Assembly (NCBI RefSeq): GCF_000422505.1 | Contig: NZ_AULX01000006.1 | Location: forward strand, 310,001 to 374,000 | From: Paenibacillus pinihumi DSM 23905 = JCM 16419 | GTDB taxonomy: Bacteria > Bacillota > Bacilli > Paenibacillales > Paenibacillaceae | Length of the DNA: 64,000 bases | Direction of reading: 5' to 3' | Shown here: piece after piece, positions 1-8,804 of the stretch | Layout: each line of letters begins with the position of its first letter | Position numbering within the stretch: the first letter of the stretch is position 1 | Notes under the pieces: generated by a model | Databases searched by the model: none | Told to the model about the DNA's origin: nothing | Seen by the model: only the letters and a program-made list of their open reading frames with translations | Program-made: the position numbers and the translations under genes

Positions 1-342
1 ATCATTGCCCGGGTGAGCGACCCAGTTGCCGCCAGTCATGAACTGCCAGTCAACATTTTCACGGAATGCATCGCACATTCCGCCGTGACAGCCAGCCAGT
101 CCGACACCGCTCTGAACCGCCGCCGATACATTATCGACCAGTTGCTGCTCGATCCGGCCCATCGTCCATACCGGAATGATCAGGTCAAGCCCTTTCAGCT
201 TCTCCGCATCCGCGAATGCCTCCAAGGTATCTGAAACTTCTACTTCAAATTGTTCCTGCTTCAGCACATCCGAAAAAATTCCGGCCACCTGCTGCGGCTC
301 ATGTCCGTCCCAGCCGCCCCATACGATCAATGCTTTTTTCAC
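1..342 (-). CDS. ThuA-like domain protein (partial, C-terminus outside window)
   Basis: The 114 codons visible here run off the left edge. The start is taken as GTG at 342 because a GGGAGG ribosome binding site lies about 8 nt upstream and no ATG fits. The protein begins MKKALIVWGGWDGHEPQQ and later shows GCHGGMCDAFRE and GGNWVAHPG, a pattern I associate with the ThuA (trehalose-utilisation-like, glutamine-amidotransferase fold) family. It lies 24 bp downstream of a Gfo/Idh/MocA oxidoreductase on the same strand, a pairing common in sugar catabolic operons of this phylum. The exact reaction is not known for most ThuA proteins, so only a role in carbohydrate metabolism is inferred. Confidence 0.75.
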   Translation of the reverse strand, partial: MKKALIVWGGWDGHEPQQVAGIFSDVLKQEQFEVEVSDTLEAFADAEKLKGLDLIIPVWTMGRIEQQLVDNVSAAVQSGVGLAGCHGGMCDAFRENVDWQFMTGGNWVAHPGND

Positions 343-366
343 ATTTAACGCCTCCCTTTCTATTTG

Positions 367-1530
367 TTATTCCATTTCCTCGATCGAAACCCAGCGGCGC
401 TCCTCAATCGAACGATCAACCGCTTCAAGAATTTCCTGGCATTTCACGCCGTCGACGAAGTTCGGAACCGGCTGGCGGTCCTCCTCTATCGCTTTCATCA
501 TTTCATGCATTTCATGGGTGAAGGTATGTTCATAACCGATCGTATGACCAGTCGGCCACCAGGCGTCCATGTAGGCATGCGGCGCATCCGTAACCAGTAC
601 GCGGCGGAAGCCCTGTACATCCTCATGGTCCTCGGTGAAAAACACCTCCAGCTCATTCAGCCGCTCAAAATCAAACTTGATGCTTCCCTTGCTGCCGTTG
701 ATTTCAAAAGAATTCGTACAGCGGTGCCCGGCGGCAAAGCGGGTTGCTTCAAAGCTGCCCAGCGCGCCGTTCTCGAAGCGGGTCATGAACAGGGTTGCAT
801 CATCAACGGTCACATCGCCCAACGGTGCATCCTTGCTTCCCTTGGCAGTCAGCCCCGTCATCTCGGACGGCAGCGGACGCTGCTTCACGAACGTTTCGCT
901 CATGCCGATGACTTCCTTGAACTCCCCGACCAGGTAGCGGGCCAAATCGATGCAATGCGCACCCAGATCACCATGCGAACCAGAACCGGCGATTTCCTTT
1001 TGCAGCCGCCATACAAGCGGGAATTGCTCATCGATGATCCAGTCCTGCAAAAACCAGGCGCGGTAATGATATACCTTGCCGATGCGTCCTTCGCTGACAA
1101 GCTTCTTCGCCAGTTGCACAGCCGGAGCGAACCGGTAGTTGAAGCCGACCATATGCTTGATGCCCGCCTTCTCGGCAGCCTCCAGCATTTCCTTGGAATC
1201 CTTCAGATCGAGCGCGAGCGGCTTCTCGCAGAAAATATGCTTGCCGTTTGCCGCCGCTGCCAGTGCAATCTCCTTATGCGCATCGCTTGGCGCATTAATG
1301 TCGACCAGATCAATGTCATCTCGGCTGACCAGGTCGCGCCAGTCTGTCACTGCGCTCTCCCATCCGAATTGTGCTCTGGCCTGCTCGACAGCCTGCGGAT
1401 CACGCCCGCAAATGACCTTCGGCTCCGGCTTCAGCACATCCGGGAAAAACATCGGCAAAGCGCGGTATGCATTGCTGTGCGCCTTCCCCATAAATTTATA
1501 GCCAACCATGCCAATACGAACATTACTCAT
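367..1530 (-). CDS. Gfo/Idh/MocA family oxidoreductase
   Basis: The 387-residue protein has an N-terminal Rossmann fold (IGMVGYKFMGKAHSNAY, residues 6-22) and the family's EKP motif at residues 102-104 (CEKPLALDL), whose lysine is the usual catalytic or binding residue. A C-terminal GDLGAHCIDLARYL segment matches the substrate domain. Such enzymes oxidise or reduce sugars and inositols with NAD(P). The start ATG at 1530 follows a GGGAGAGGTG site. Gene order LacI regulator, oxidoreductase, ThuA-like protein suggests one sugar-catabolic unit. The substrate cannot be read from the sequence. Confidence 0.88.
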   Translation of the reverse strand: MSNVRIGMVGYKFMGKAHSNAYRALPMFFPDVLKPEPKVICGRDPQAVEQARAQFGWESAVTDWRDLVSRDDIDLVDINAPSDAHKEIALAAAANGKHIFCEKPLALDLKDSKEMLEAAEKAGIKHMVGFNYRFAPAVQLAKKLVSEGRIGKVYHYRAWFLQDWIIDEQFPLVWRLQKEIAGSGSHGDLGAHCIDLARYLVGEFKEVIGMSETFVKQRPLPSEMTGLTAKGSKDAPLGDVTVDDATLFMTRFENGALGSFEATRFAAGHRCTNSFEINGSKGSIKFDFERLNELEVFFTEDHEDVQGFRRVLVTDAPHAYMDAWWPTGHTIGYEHTFTHEMHEMMKAIEEDRQPVPNFVDGVKCQEILEAVDRSIEERRWVSIEEME

Positions 1531-1660
1531 GAACCTGCACCTCTCCCGATTGAATGAATGTATTGTATGACCTATATCGAATCTAATTCATTATTGGCTT
1601 GCAATTCGCTGCGAAACTGACATTACAGCAGCAGGCTGCCTGTTTCCCATTCCTGCACAT

Positions 1661-2782
1661 CTACAGCTGTCCGGATTCCAAATCCGGATAACGAAGCGAT
1701 GACGCTCTGGGAACAAGCCGGACCGGAAGCTGAATGACAGGACGCACAGCATCCCCTGCCCCTTGCACAGACTGTCCTTCCGCTGAAGCCGACGAATCCG
1801 GCTGGGCGCCCGGTTCACTCAAGCTATCCAGCAGCCACTGTGCAGCCTGCTCTCCCATCTCGTAGAAGGGAACCGCTACGGAGGAAAGCTGCGGTTCTGT
1901 AAACCGGGCGCCATCCGCATCATCGTAACCGATCAGGGCTGCGTCCTTGCCCGGTTCAATACCGTGCTCCCGCAAACCCTGGAGCAGACCGATCGCCATC
2001 CGGTCATTCGCCGCCACAATGCCGTCTACGCGGCCAGCCCGGACTGCCTCCGCAAGCTGCTCCGCATACTGGTAGCCGCTCGTGCGGCTGTAGTTCCCGC
2101 GGTACAGCAGCTCATTATCCATTGCAATGCCATGCTTCTGCAGCGCCAGACTGTAGCCCTTCATCCGGTCACGGCTGTTGGAATAGGCATCCGGGCCGTT
2201 GAGGAAGGCAATGCGCCGGCAGCCCCTCCCGATCAGATGGGAAGCGGCAAGCTGTCCGCCTTTGACATGATCAGCCTCAATCGTCTTGAACGGCTCGTCA
2301 TCGAAGCGCTGATTCACCAGACAGAACGGATAGCCGCCCTCATGAAGCTGTCTGAGCGCCCCCCGCTCCTCAGCCGTATCCTGCGAGCCCAGCATAATGC
2401 AGGCATCGACCTTCTGCGTCTGGAACAGGTTCGTATAGCTGCGCGCCTCGACCGGGGACAGCGGGATGATCAGCAGGTCATAGCCCATCCGCCTTGCCGT
2501 CTCGCCGATTCCGCTCAAAATCTCAGCGAAATAATAGGCAGAGAACAGCTTGACCTTTGGTACATAGGGCAAGATGACCCCCAGGTTCCCGCTTCTCCTG
2601 CGGGCAAGCTGCTGCGCCAGAACATTCGGCACGTAGTTGAGCTGCCGGGCCGCCTCCAGCACCTTCAGCTTCGTTTCCTCCCGAATCGGGCCAACACCGT
2701 TCAATACTCTTGATACTGTTGCTTCTGACACGCCGGCCAGCTTTGCGACTTCTTTTCTGCTGCCTATATTGCATTCCTCCAC
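1661..2782 (-). CDS. LacI-family transcriptional regulator
   Basis: This is a LacI/GalR repressor with an N-terminal helix-turn-helix and hinge (KEVAKLAGVSEATVSRVLNG, then RQLNYVPNVLAQQLARR), followed by a periplasmic-binding-protein-like effector domain (VDGIVAANDRMAIGLLQGL, ALIGYDDADGARF). It probably controls the oxidoreductase and ThuA-like genes downstream. The start is uncertain. GTG at 2782 has no good upstream ribosome site, while a GGAGG at 2780-2776 sits 8 nt before an in-frame ATA codon (2767-2765) exactly where the family normally begins (xGSRKEVAKLAG). No in-frame ATG lies nearer than 2824. Two palindromes at 2922-2964 are likely operators. Confidence 0.88.
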   Translation of the reverse strand: MEECNIGSRKEVAKLAGVSEATVSRVLNGVGPIREETKLKVLEAARQLNYVPNVLAQQLARRRSGNLGVILPYVPKVKLFSAYYFAEILSGIGETARRMGYDLLIIPLSPVEARSYTNLFQTQKVDACIMLGSQDTAEERGALRQLHEGGYPFCLVNQRFDDEPFKTIEADHVKGGQLAASHLIGRGCRRIAFLNGPDAYSNSRDRMKGYSLALQKHGIAMDNELLYRGNYSRTSGYQYAEQLAEAVRAGRVDGIVAANDRMAIGLLQGLREHGIEPGKDAALIGYDDADGARFTEPQLSSVAVPFYEMGEQAAQWLLDSLSEPGAQPDSSASAEGQSVQGAGDAVRPVIQLPVRLVPRASSLRYPDLESGQL

Positions 2783-2921
2783 TTTCGTTTGCGCGGACAG
2801 ACCTGGTGCTGTGCAAGCGAACATCCGCCTGCTGCAACACAGGCAATCCGCTTAAGCAAGTTATTCCGCTTTATTGACACAGGGCAAGGGCGGGAAATGA
2901 AATACAAACCCTGTGCCAATC

Positions 2922-2945
2922 AACAATGTACACGCGTACATTGTT
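2922..2945. promoter_or_regulatory. LacI-type operator palindrome 1
   Basis: A 24-bp inverted repeat with AACAATGTAC on the left and GTACATTGTT on the right, and only one mismatched pair near the CG-containing centre. It lies between the divergent LacI gene and the TM2 gene, 140 bp above the LacI reading frame. A central CG and this length are typical of LacI-family operators. The regulator match is inferred from proximity. Confidence 0.6.
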
Positions 2946-2946
2946 A

Positions 2947-2964
2947 CATGAAAGCCGTTTCATG
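2947..2964. promoter_or_regulatory. LacI/CcpA-like operator palindrome 2
   Basis: An 18-bp inverted repeat CATGAAA-GCCG-TTTCATG, centred 22 bp (two helical turns) from palindrome 1. It also resembles a catabolite-responsive element but departs from the usual cre core, so it could be a second site for the local LacI protein or a weak CcpA site. Confidence 0.45.
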
Positions 2965-2976
2965 TCAATGGGGAAC

Positions 2977-3005
2977 TTGTGATGCTGTCTAATTTTCCAT
3001 ATAAT
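2977..3005 (+). promoter_or_regulatory. Sigma-A promoter of the TM2 gene
   Basis: TTGTGA at 2977-2982 and TATAAT at 3000-3005 are separated by 17 bp, about 50 bp before the TM2 protein start. Its -35 lies 12 bp downstream of palindrome 2, so the LacI-family protein could also affect this gene. Confidence 0.65.
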
Positions 3006-3053
3006 TTCATTATAAGAACATGATCCAACCCGCAAACAAGGGAGTGAAGTCTT

Positions 3054-3419
3054 ATGAACCACAACGTTCCTGCGTTAACCCCATACTATCCGTACCAGCA
3101 GCCTGTCCCGCAACGGCCGGACTTGAATGCACTCGAAGAGCCGCCCGGGCATCTGATCAAAAACCGGGTGCTTGCGTATATCATCTGGTACTTCCTCGGA
3201 CTGTTCGGAGGCCATCGCTTTTATACAGGCAGACGCAAAAGCGGCTGGGCGCAACTCGCGCTCTCCCTGACGATTGCCGGCCTGCCGCTGACCCTGGTCT
3301 GGTGGGCGGTCGATGCCTTTTACCTTCACAAATGGGTGCACAGCTATAATAACGATATGCAGCAGCAATTCAAATCCCGGCTGTTTTACTATGAGCATCC
3401 TTCTGTATTTGTCCATTGA
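3054..3419 (+). CDS. TM2 domain membrane protein
   Basis: The 121-residue protein has a proline- and tyrosine-rich N-terminus and then a TM2 domain at about residues 38-90: two membrane helices around the signature GLFGGHRFYTGRRKSGWAQL and a conserved VDAFYLHKWV ending. TM2 proteins are small bacterial membrane proteins of unknown biochemical role. The ATG follows GGGAGTG at good spacing, and a clear promoter lies upstream (2977-3005). It is monocistronic and convergent with prfC. Confidence 0.85.
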   Translation: MNHNVPALTPYYPYQQPVPQRPDLNALEEPPGHLIKNRVLAYIIWYFLGLFGGHRFYTGRRKSGWAQLALSLTIAGLPLTLVWWAVDAFYLHKWVHSYNNDMQQQFKSRLFYYEHPSVFVH

Positions 3420-3475
3420 CCGGAGGACCTCTGTAGTGTCCATGAATGGTGAAACTTATACTTTCTTATATTTTT

Positions 3476-3549
3476 AAAAAGGCCCGCCACACAGCCTTCT
3501 GAGTCCTCCGGAATATCACCGGGACGTCAGATGCTGTATGGCGGGCCTT
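3476..3549 (-). terminator. Rho-independent terminator of prfC
   Basis: Arms at 3481-3495 (GGCCCGCCACACAGC) and 3533-3547 pair almost perfectly, with a smaller inner stem (CTGAGTCC with GGGACGTCAG). On the minus strand the stem is followed by a run of five T (3480-3476), so it ends the prfC transcript. Confidence 0.8.
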
Positions 3550-3556
3550 GCTATAG

Positions 3557-5143
3557 TTAAGGCGCCATTTCTAAAAACTTGGTGGTCGGATTTTTCTCGA
3601 TTGCGGTACGCATCGCATACTCATTCTCGAAGAGCGCCACATAATTATCCTTCTTGTCCTTCACCAGTACCGAGTTAATACGGAACTTGGACGGATCGAT
3701 CTTGTCATCGACAAGCCAGCGCGCGAATTGGTAGGTCATCCGGTGAAGCTGAATGTCTACGCCGTATTCGCCTTTCATCCGGTATTCGAATACCTCGAAC
3801 TGGAGCTGGCCGACAACGCCCAGAATGGTCTCGTCAAACCCGCTCGTCGAGTTGAACACCTGGATCGTGCCTTCCTCTGTAAGCTGGTCGATCCCCTTCT
3901 GGTACTGTTTATGCTTGAGCGCATTCTTGACGGTAACCTTCGCAAAAATTTCAGGCGAGAACGTCGGCAGCTCGTCAAAACTCAGCTCGCCCGCCTGGGA
4001 TAACGTGTCGCCAATCCGGAAGATGCCCGGATCGAACAGGCCGATAATATCACCAGGGTATGCGGATTCAACGATATCACGGTCCTGCGCCAAAAACTGC
4101 TGCGGCTGGGACAGCTTGATATCCTTGCCCACCCGCACGTGCTTGACACTCATTCCGCGCTCGAAGCGGCCGGAGCAAATGCGCAGGAACGCAATGCGGT
4201 CACGGTGAGCCGGGTTCATGTTCGCCTGGATTTTGAATACATAACCGGAGAACTTCTCCTCTGTCGGCTCCACCAGACGCTCTGTGCTTTGACGCGGAGT
4301 CGGTGAAGGCGCCAGCTTGAGGAAATTCTCCAGGAAGGTCTGAACGCCAAAGTTATTGACCGCGCTGCCGAAGAAGATCGGCGTCAGCTCGCCGCGGCTG
4401 ACCTTCTCATAATCGAACGGATCGCCCGCTACATCCAGCAGCTCCAGCTCGCCTGCCAATTGGTCATGCAGGAAGTCGCCCGCCATCTCACGGATAATCG
4501 GATCATTGTAGTCCTCAACCTTGCGCACTTCAATCTTGCTGTGGTCATTCCCCTGGAACAGCTCGACCTGATTGTTCATCCGGTCATACACGCCGCACAG
4601 GTCACGTCCCATTCCGATCGGCCAGTTCATCGGCACGGAGCGGATGCCCAGTACCTGCTCCAGCTCCTCCATCAGCTCGAACGGGCTGCGCCCTTCACGG
4701 TCGAGCTTGTTGATGAAGGTGAAGATCGGAATTCCGCGCTTGCGGCATACCTGGAACAGCTTGATCGTCTGCGCCTCGACCCCTTTGGCAACGTCGATCA
4801 GCATGACCGCGCTGTCCGCCGCTGTCAGTGTCCGGTAAGTATCTTCACTGAAGTCCTGGTGACCCGGGGTATCCAAAATATTTATCCGATGGCCCAGATA
4901 ATCGAATTGCATAACGCTTGATGTAACCGAGATTCCACGCTGTTTCTCGATTTCCATCCAGTCGGATGTCGCGTGCTTGCTTGCCTTTCTCGCTTTGACC
5001 GTACCGGCCATCCGAATCGCGCCCCCGAACAGCAGCAGCTTTTCCGTCAGCGTTGTTTTCCCCGCATCCGGGTGAGAAATAATGGCGAAGGTCCTTCTCC
5101 GCTCTACTTCCTGTTTAATTTCATCCTTTATATTCGTGCTCAT
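3557..5143 (-). CDS. prfC: Peptide chain release factor 3 (RF3)
   Basis: The 528-residue translational GTPase recycles RF1/RF2 from the ribosome after termination. The G1 P-loop SHPDAGKTT is at residues 23-31, DTPGHQDFSEDTYR is the G3 region, and FINKLDREGRSP is the G4 region. The RF3-specific C-terminal segment (LQFEVFEYRMKGEYGVD) is present, and the length is normal for the family. It stands alone, with its own terminator at 3476-3549 and a 142-bp gap to zwf upstream. Confidence 0.96.
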   Translation of the reverse strand: MSTNIKDEIKQEVERRRTFAIISHPDAGKTTLTEKLLLFGGAIRMAGTVKARKASKHATSDWMEIEKQRGISVTSSVMQFDYLGHRINILDTPGHQDFSEDTYRTLTAADSAVMLIDVAKGVEAQTIKLFQVCRKRGIPIFTFINKLDREGRSPFELMEELEQVLGIRSVPMNWPIGMGRDLCGVYDRMNNQVELFQGNDHSKIEVRKVEDYNDPIIREMAGDFLHDQLAGELELLDVAGDPFDYEKVSRGELTPIFFGSAVNNFGVQTFLENFLKLAPSPTPRQSTERLVEPTEEKFSGYVFKIQANMNPAHRDRIAFLRICSGRFERGMSVKHVRVGKDIKLSQPQQFLAQDRDIVESAYPGDIIGLFDPGIFRIGDTLSQAGELSFDELPTFSPEIFAKVTVKNALKHKQYQKGIDQLTEEGTIQVFNSTSGFDETILGVVGQLQFEVFEYRMKGEYGVDIQLHRMTYQFARWLVDDKIDPSKFRINSVLVKDKKDNYVALFENEYAMRTAIEKNPTTKFLEMAP

Positions 5144-5285
5144 TCCAGCCGTCCTCTCGTCTTGAGATTCAGTAAATTGATGATGACCGAATCATGCAAA
5201 ATTACGCTGCAAGGCTGGAGACTCTTCAACGATCGAAGAACCCCCAGCCCTTGTTATGCGTTATATTAACGGGGCAACAGCTCCG

Positions 5286-6842
5286 TTATTTGCCTGTATT
5301 GCTAATCCAAATGACATTGTCTTCTTCCTGGCCGTTCACAGGCCACCAGCGGAAGCCGTCCTGCTTGAGCAGATCGCCCGCTTCTGTCGGCCCCCATGAT
5401 CCTGCCGGATACGGACGAATATCAGATGTATCGTCACGCCATGCAGCAGCGATCTGATCAACGAACGCCCATGCCTGGGATACTTCATCCCAGCGCGTGA
5501 AGTACGTGGAGTCGCCGCGGGCCGCGTCATAAATCAGGCGCTCATATGCCTCTGGCGTATTGATGCCGATCTGGCAGCTTTGGCAGAATTCCATGGCAAC
5601 CGGCTGAATTTGTGTATCCGACCCCGGCTGCTTGGCATTAATCTTGATGTAGATGCCCTCCATCGGGTTAACGCGGATAACAAGCAGGTTCGGCGCCAAA
5701 TTGTGACGGCTCGCGAACAATACATTTTCGGGCATGTTCTTGAACTCGATCACAACCTCGGTTGTTTTAACCGGGAGACGCTTGCCTGTCCGGATGTAGA
5801 ACGGCACACCCGCCCAGCGGAAATTATCCACTGCAACCTTTGCGGCAAAATAGGTCTCGGTTACCGAATCGCCCGCAACCGATTCCTCCTGGCGGTAGCC
5901 CGGAAGCGGCTTGCCTTTGTGCACGCCTTCGGAGTATTGGCCGCGCACGACATTGTTGCGGACGTCCTCAAAGGTCTCGTACTGGCGAAGGGAACGAAGC
6001 ACCTTTACCTTCTCATCGCGGATGTCCTCTCCATGCAGACGGCTAGGCGGCTCCATGGCAATCATCGTCAGCATTTGCAGCATATGATTTTGTCCCATAT
6101 CGCGCAGGGCGCCGGACTTGTCGTAATAACCGCCGCGGTCTTCTACGCCTACCGTCTCGGAAAGCGTAATTTGCACGTTGGCAATATGCTTGTTATTCCA
6201 GAGCGGCTCGAAAAATGCGTTCGCAAACCGGATCACTTCGATATTCTGAACCATTTCCTTGCCGAGGTAATGATCTATACGGAAAATTTCCTCTTCCTTA
6301 AATACCTGATTGATCTGTTCGTTCAGCTTCTGGGCAGACGGAAGATCGTACCCGAACGGCTTCTCGATGACAACGCGGTGCCAGCCCTTGCTCTCCAGCA
6401 GGCCGCCATCGCGCAGGTTGAAGGAAACCGGTCCGAACAGCTCAGGAGCGAGCGCCAGATAGAACAGGCGGTTGCCCGGAATGCCGAAGCGCTCATCCAG
6501 TTTTTCTGACAGACGGGTAAGCTCGCGAAAACCTTCCACATCGTTAATATCCAAAGACATATAGACAAAATGCTGGGCAAAGCGGTTCCACAGCTCCGCA
6601 TCATCCGCCTTGTACCGGCAAAATTCGTTGATGGATTCATAAACCTCAGCCTGGAATTGCTCATCTGTACGGCTTCTGCGCGCCAGTCCGACCACTGCAA
6701 AATCCTCGGCGAGCTTGCCTTCTTTATATAAGCTGAACAACGCAGGGAACAACTTGCGCTTGGCAAGGTCACCTGTCGCCCCGAATAGGTAATAAACAGC
6801 GCCTGAAGCTGCCAGAGCTTCTGATTTATGTTGATCTGTCAT
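5286..6842 (-). CDS. zwf: Glucose-6-phosphate 1-dehydrogenase
   Basis: The 518-residue enzyme oxidises glucose 6-phosphate to 6-phosphogluconolactone with NADP, the entry step of the oxidative pentose phosphate pathway. The nucleotide-binding motif GATGDLAKRK is at residues 21-30, EKPFG at 160-164, and the active-site signature RIDHYLGKE at 188-196. The C-terminal YERLIYDAARGD region is also typical. An AGGAGAG site precedes the ATG. The 292-bp AT-rich gap upstream (6843-7134) should hold its promoter; no clean consensus was picked out. Confidence 0.96.
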   Translation of the reverse strand: MTDQHKSEALAASGAVYYLFGATGDLAKRKLFPALFSLYKEGKLAEDFAVVGLARRSRTDEQFQAEVYESINEFCRYKADDAELWNRFAQHFVYMSLDINDVEGFRELTRLSEKLDERFGIPGNRLFYLALAPELFGPVSFNLRDGGLLESKGWHRVVIEKPFGYDLPSAQKLNEQINQVFKEEEIFRIDHYLGKEMVQNIEVIRFANAFFEPLWNNKHIANVQITLSETVGVEDRGGYYDKSGALRDMGQNHMLQMLTMIAMEPPSRLHGEDIRDEKVKVLRSLRQYETFEDVRNNVVRGQYSEGVHKGKPLPGYRQEESVAGDSVTETYFAAKVAVDNFRWAGVPFYIRTGKRLPVKTTEVVIEFKNMPENVLFASRHNLAPNLLVIRVNPMEGIYIKINAKQPGSDTQIQPVAMEFCQSCQIGINTPEAYERLIYDAARGDSTYFTRWDEVSQAWAFVDQIAAAWRDDTSDIRPYPAGSWGPTEAGDLLKQDGFRWWPVNGQEEDNVIWISNTGK

Positions 6843-7134
6843 CGTACTAGATTCTCTCCTATGTCATTTTATAGGTTGCATCATCAATTTTCAGGTTACA
6901 TGATATGTAGTGTAGCATATATGCCCCTGAATCGCTATGAATTGGTCTATAAAAAAATCTAATGAAGGCATCAATTATTTTTAATCACTTGCCTGTAATT
7001 TATCCATTCCTTGGCTGGTTTTTTCATTGATAATCATTTTCAATTATAAAACATTCAGATTCTATGATCTAGCGTTATTTTCAAAAAAAAGCTTTTAATA
7101 TCCCTAGAGTGAAAAAAAGATTACATGGCAGCAG

Positions 7135-7944
7135 TTACTGCAAATAATCGCCCGTAATAAGCGGCACGCCCCCGATGAGCCGGGTCTGTCCGGTCTCCTG
7201 ATCCTGCCGGGTCGCCAGCTGCAAGTTCACCTTGTACATGCCGCTCTGCGCCACACTGTTCAGTTGCTCCGTCCAGTAAGTCTCACTCAAGGTATGCTTG
7301 TCCGAATAGCTCTCCAGCCGCTGGGCTTCCGCCTTGTCTACCAGCTTCTTGGCTGCATCTGCCGATAGCGCAATCCCCCGGAAGGTAACGCTTGGGGAAG
7401 AAGAAACGCCAGCCCCCTTGAGCGCATCTTCAATTTTGCTGTAGGATTTCTCTATTTGGCCTTGAGGTGTCCCTTCAGTATTGTCGAGGAGCAGCACCAG
7501 CAGTCCCTGGTCACCGCCCTTGCCGTCTGTCTGCGTCCGGTACCACAAGGTTACACGTTCAGAATCTCCTGTATCCGGGCTCTGCCAAACCTTCTCTCCC
7601 GCCCCGTTCTCCTTGAGCGTATCCGGACCGTCAGCGAGGCCAAGCCCCTCCGCCACCTGATCGGCCTGCTCTCTTGCAGCCGCTCCCTTCGCATCCCAGC
7701 GAAAGGACCAGGCAGCCGAAGCCGATCCTCCCGACAGCAGCGGATCAGCCCACTGCCAGAGCATCAAGGCGTCATGCTGGAGCGGCGAGCTTGTACCGAT
7801 TGCGGTATCCATCGTTTTTTTGCCGCCCTCCGTACCGACCAGCCACGCTCCCAGAGCGAGTACAGCAAGCAGCGCCAGAAGAATCCCCTTTCCCCTGTCC
7901 TTCCGCTGCCTGCCGGAATTGCCGCGCATCATTTCATGTACCAT
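7135..7944 (-). CDS. YwmB-family protein, membrane-anchored
   Basis: The 269-residue protein (from ATG at 7944) has a basic N-terminus, a membrane helix (GILLALLAVLALGAWLVG, about residues 20-37) and an extracytoplasmic domain. The C-terminal part (RLESYSDKHTLSETYW ... GGVPLITGDY) resembles the YwmB family of Bacillus and Paenibacillus, whose function is unknown. The ATG at 7944 is preferred over 7977 because AAGGAGG lies 11 nt before it. The gene stands alone on the minus strand. Confidence 0.65.
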   Translation of the reverse strand: MVHEMMRGNSGRQRKDRGKGILLALLAVLALGAWLVGTEGGKKTMDTAIGTSSPLQHDALMLWQWADPLLSGGSASAAWSFRWDAKGAAAREQADQVAEGLGLADGPDTLKENGAGEKVWQSPDTGDSERVTLWYRTQTDGKGGDQGLLVLLLDNTEGTPQGQIEKSYSKIEDALKGAGVSSSPSVTFRGIALSADAAKKLVDKAEAQRLESYSDKHTLSETYWTEQLNSVAQSGMYKVNLQLATRQDQETGQTRLIGGVPLITGDYLQ

Positions 7945-8181
7945 ACTGACCCCTTCCTCCTTAACCGGTTCATCCATTGAAAAGCAATTTACCAGATGAA
8001 CATTGTATCCGTTTTGATTACATGTGTTGTCCAGCAGCTATTGTCCTGCCTGCATTTTGCATTCCCTGCAAGACAAGTTGCAGCCGCCTAAAATCTTGTA
8101 CTGTAAAATGGGTATCCATCTATACGCATGTGCCCTGCCCTGCATAGACTGCTCATAGAATTCACTGGAGGTGCTTAACGA

Positions 8182-8547
8182 ATGGAACCCGTCTTTCCAT
8201 TAAATGAAGAACGTATTCAACCGCTTAGCGGACATGTCGTTTGTGCCGTTAACAAACAGGGGCAGCGTTATCTCGGTATTTTGCATTCGTGCCGCAACGG
8301 ACGGCTCGTCCTGAATGGTCCGGAAGGAGGCCGGCATGTTTACCACCATCCTCACAGCAGCGCAGGCGCAGCGGGAAAGAGCAGCGGCAAGAAAGGACGC
8401 AAGCAACAGAAAAAGCAGATTCAAGCCACCTCACTGGAGCCACAAGGCGTTGCAGAGCCTTCCGTACCTAACGGATACCAACCGCGCTTTGGCCCGCCGA
8501 CAGGACTTGATCTGGAAGAGGTCGCTTTCCTCTTCTTGCTCCTTTAA
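8182..8547 (+). CDS. Small conserved-type protein of unknown function
   Basis: The 121-residue protein starts at an ATG with GGAGGTG 8 nt upstream. Three parts can be seen: an N-terminal segment with alternating hydrophobic residues (HVVCAVNKQGQRYLGILHSC, then GRLVLNG) that could form a small LSm-like beta barrel, a basic linker rich in K, G and Q (about residues 63-82), and a hydrophobic tail (GLDLEEVAFLFLLL). I do not recognise it with certainty; similar small proteins occur in paenibacilli. A terminator-like hairpin follows at 8639-8679. Confidence 0.6.
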   Translation: MEPVFPLNEERIQPLSGHVVCAVNKQGQRYLGILHSCRNGRLVLNGPEGGRHVYHHPHSSAGAAGKSSGKKGRKQQKKQIQATSLEPQGVAEPSVPNGYQPRFGPPTGLDLEEVAFLFLLL

Positions 8548-8638
8548 TACCCTTTGGAGAACTTACAGATAAACGCTTTTATATCGCATGAGCAGTTTAT
8601 TTTCCTGTCTGTCCGTGCCGGCATCCATCAGTAAACAG

Positions 8639-8679
8639 AAGAGGCCCCAGCTGAATCTTCCAAGCTAGAGCCTCTTTGT
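8639..8679 (+). terminator. Probable terminator after the 8182-8547 gene
   Basis: AAGAGGC at 8639 pairs with GCCTCTT at about 8670-8676, with inner pairing CAGCT/AGCT. The T-tract is short and interrupted (TTTGTTG), so strength is moderate. Confidence 0.5.
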
Positions 8680-8758
8680 TGTCTGTATGCACGTTTATTA
8701 CATAGTTTTATTTTACTGGTTTGACAGGGTGAATTCAAATTTATGGGAATAAGTATTG

Positions 8759-8767
8759 TGGTATAAT
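8759..8767 (+). promoter_or_regulatory. Extended -10 promoter
   Basis: TGGTATAAT is an extended -10 element 38 bp before the 8805 start. A TTGACA at about 8720 is too far away to be its -35, so this probably works as an extended -10 promoter. Confidence 0.45.
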
Positions 8768-8804
8768 TTACAGCAGGACAAATTCGCACAAGAAGGTGTT
8801 TACA

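Noticed and set aside
364-1557. 397-codon plus-strand frame
   Set aside because: Antisense shadow of the Gfo/Idh/MocA oxidoreductase, which has clear motifs.
5580-6509. 309-codon plus-strand frame
   Set aside because: It is antisense to zwf and shows no family motifs; a GC-codon shadow.
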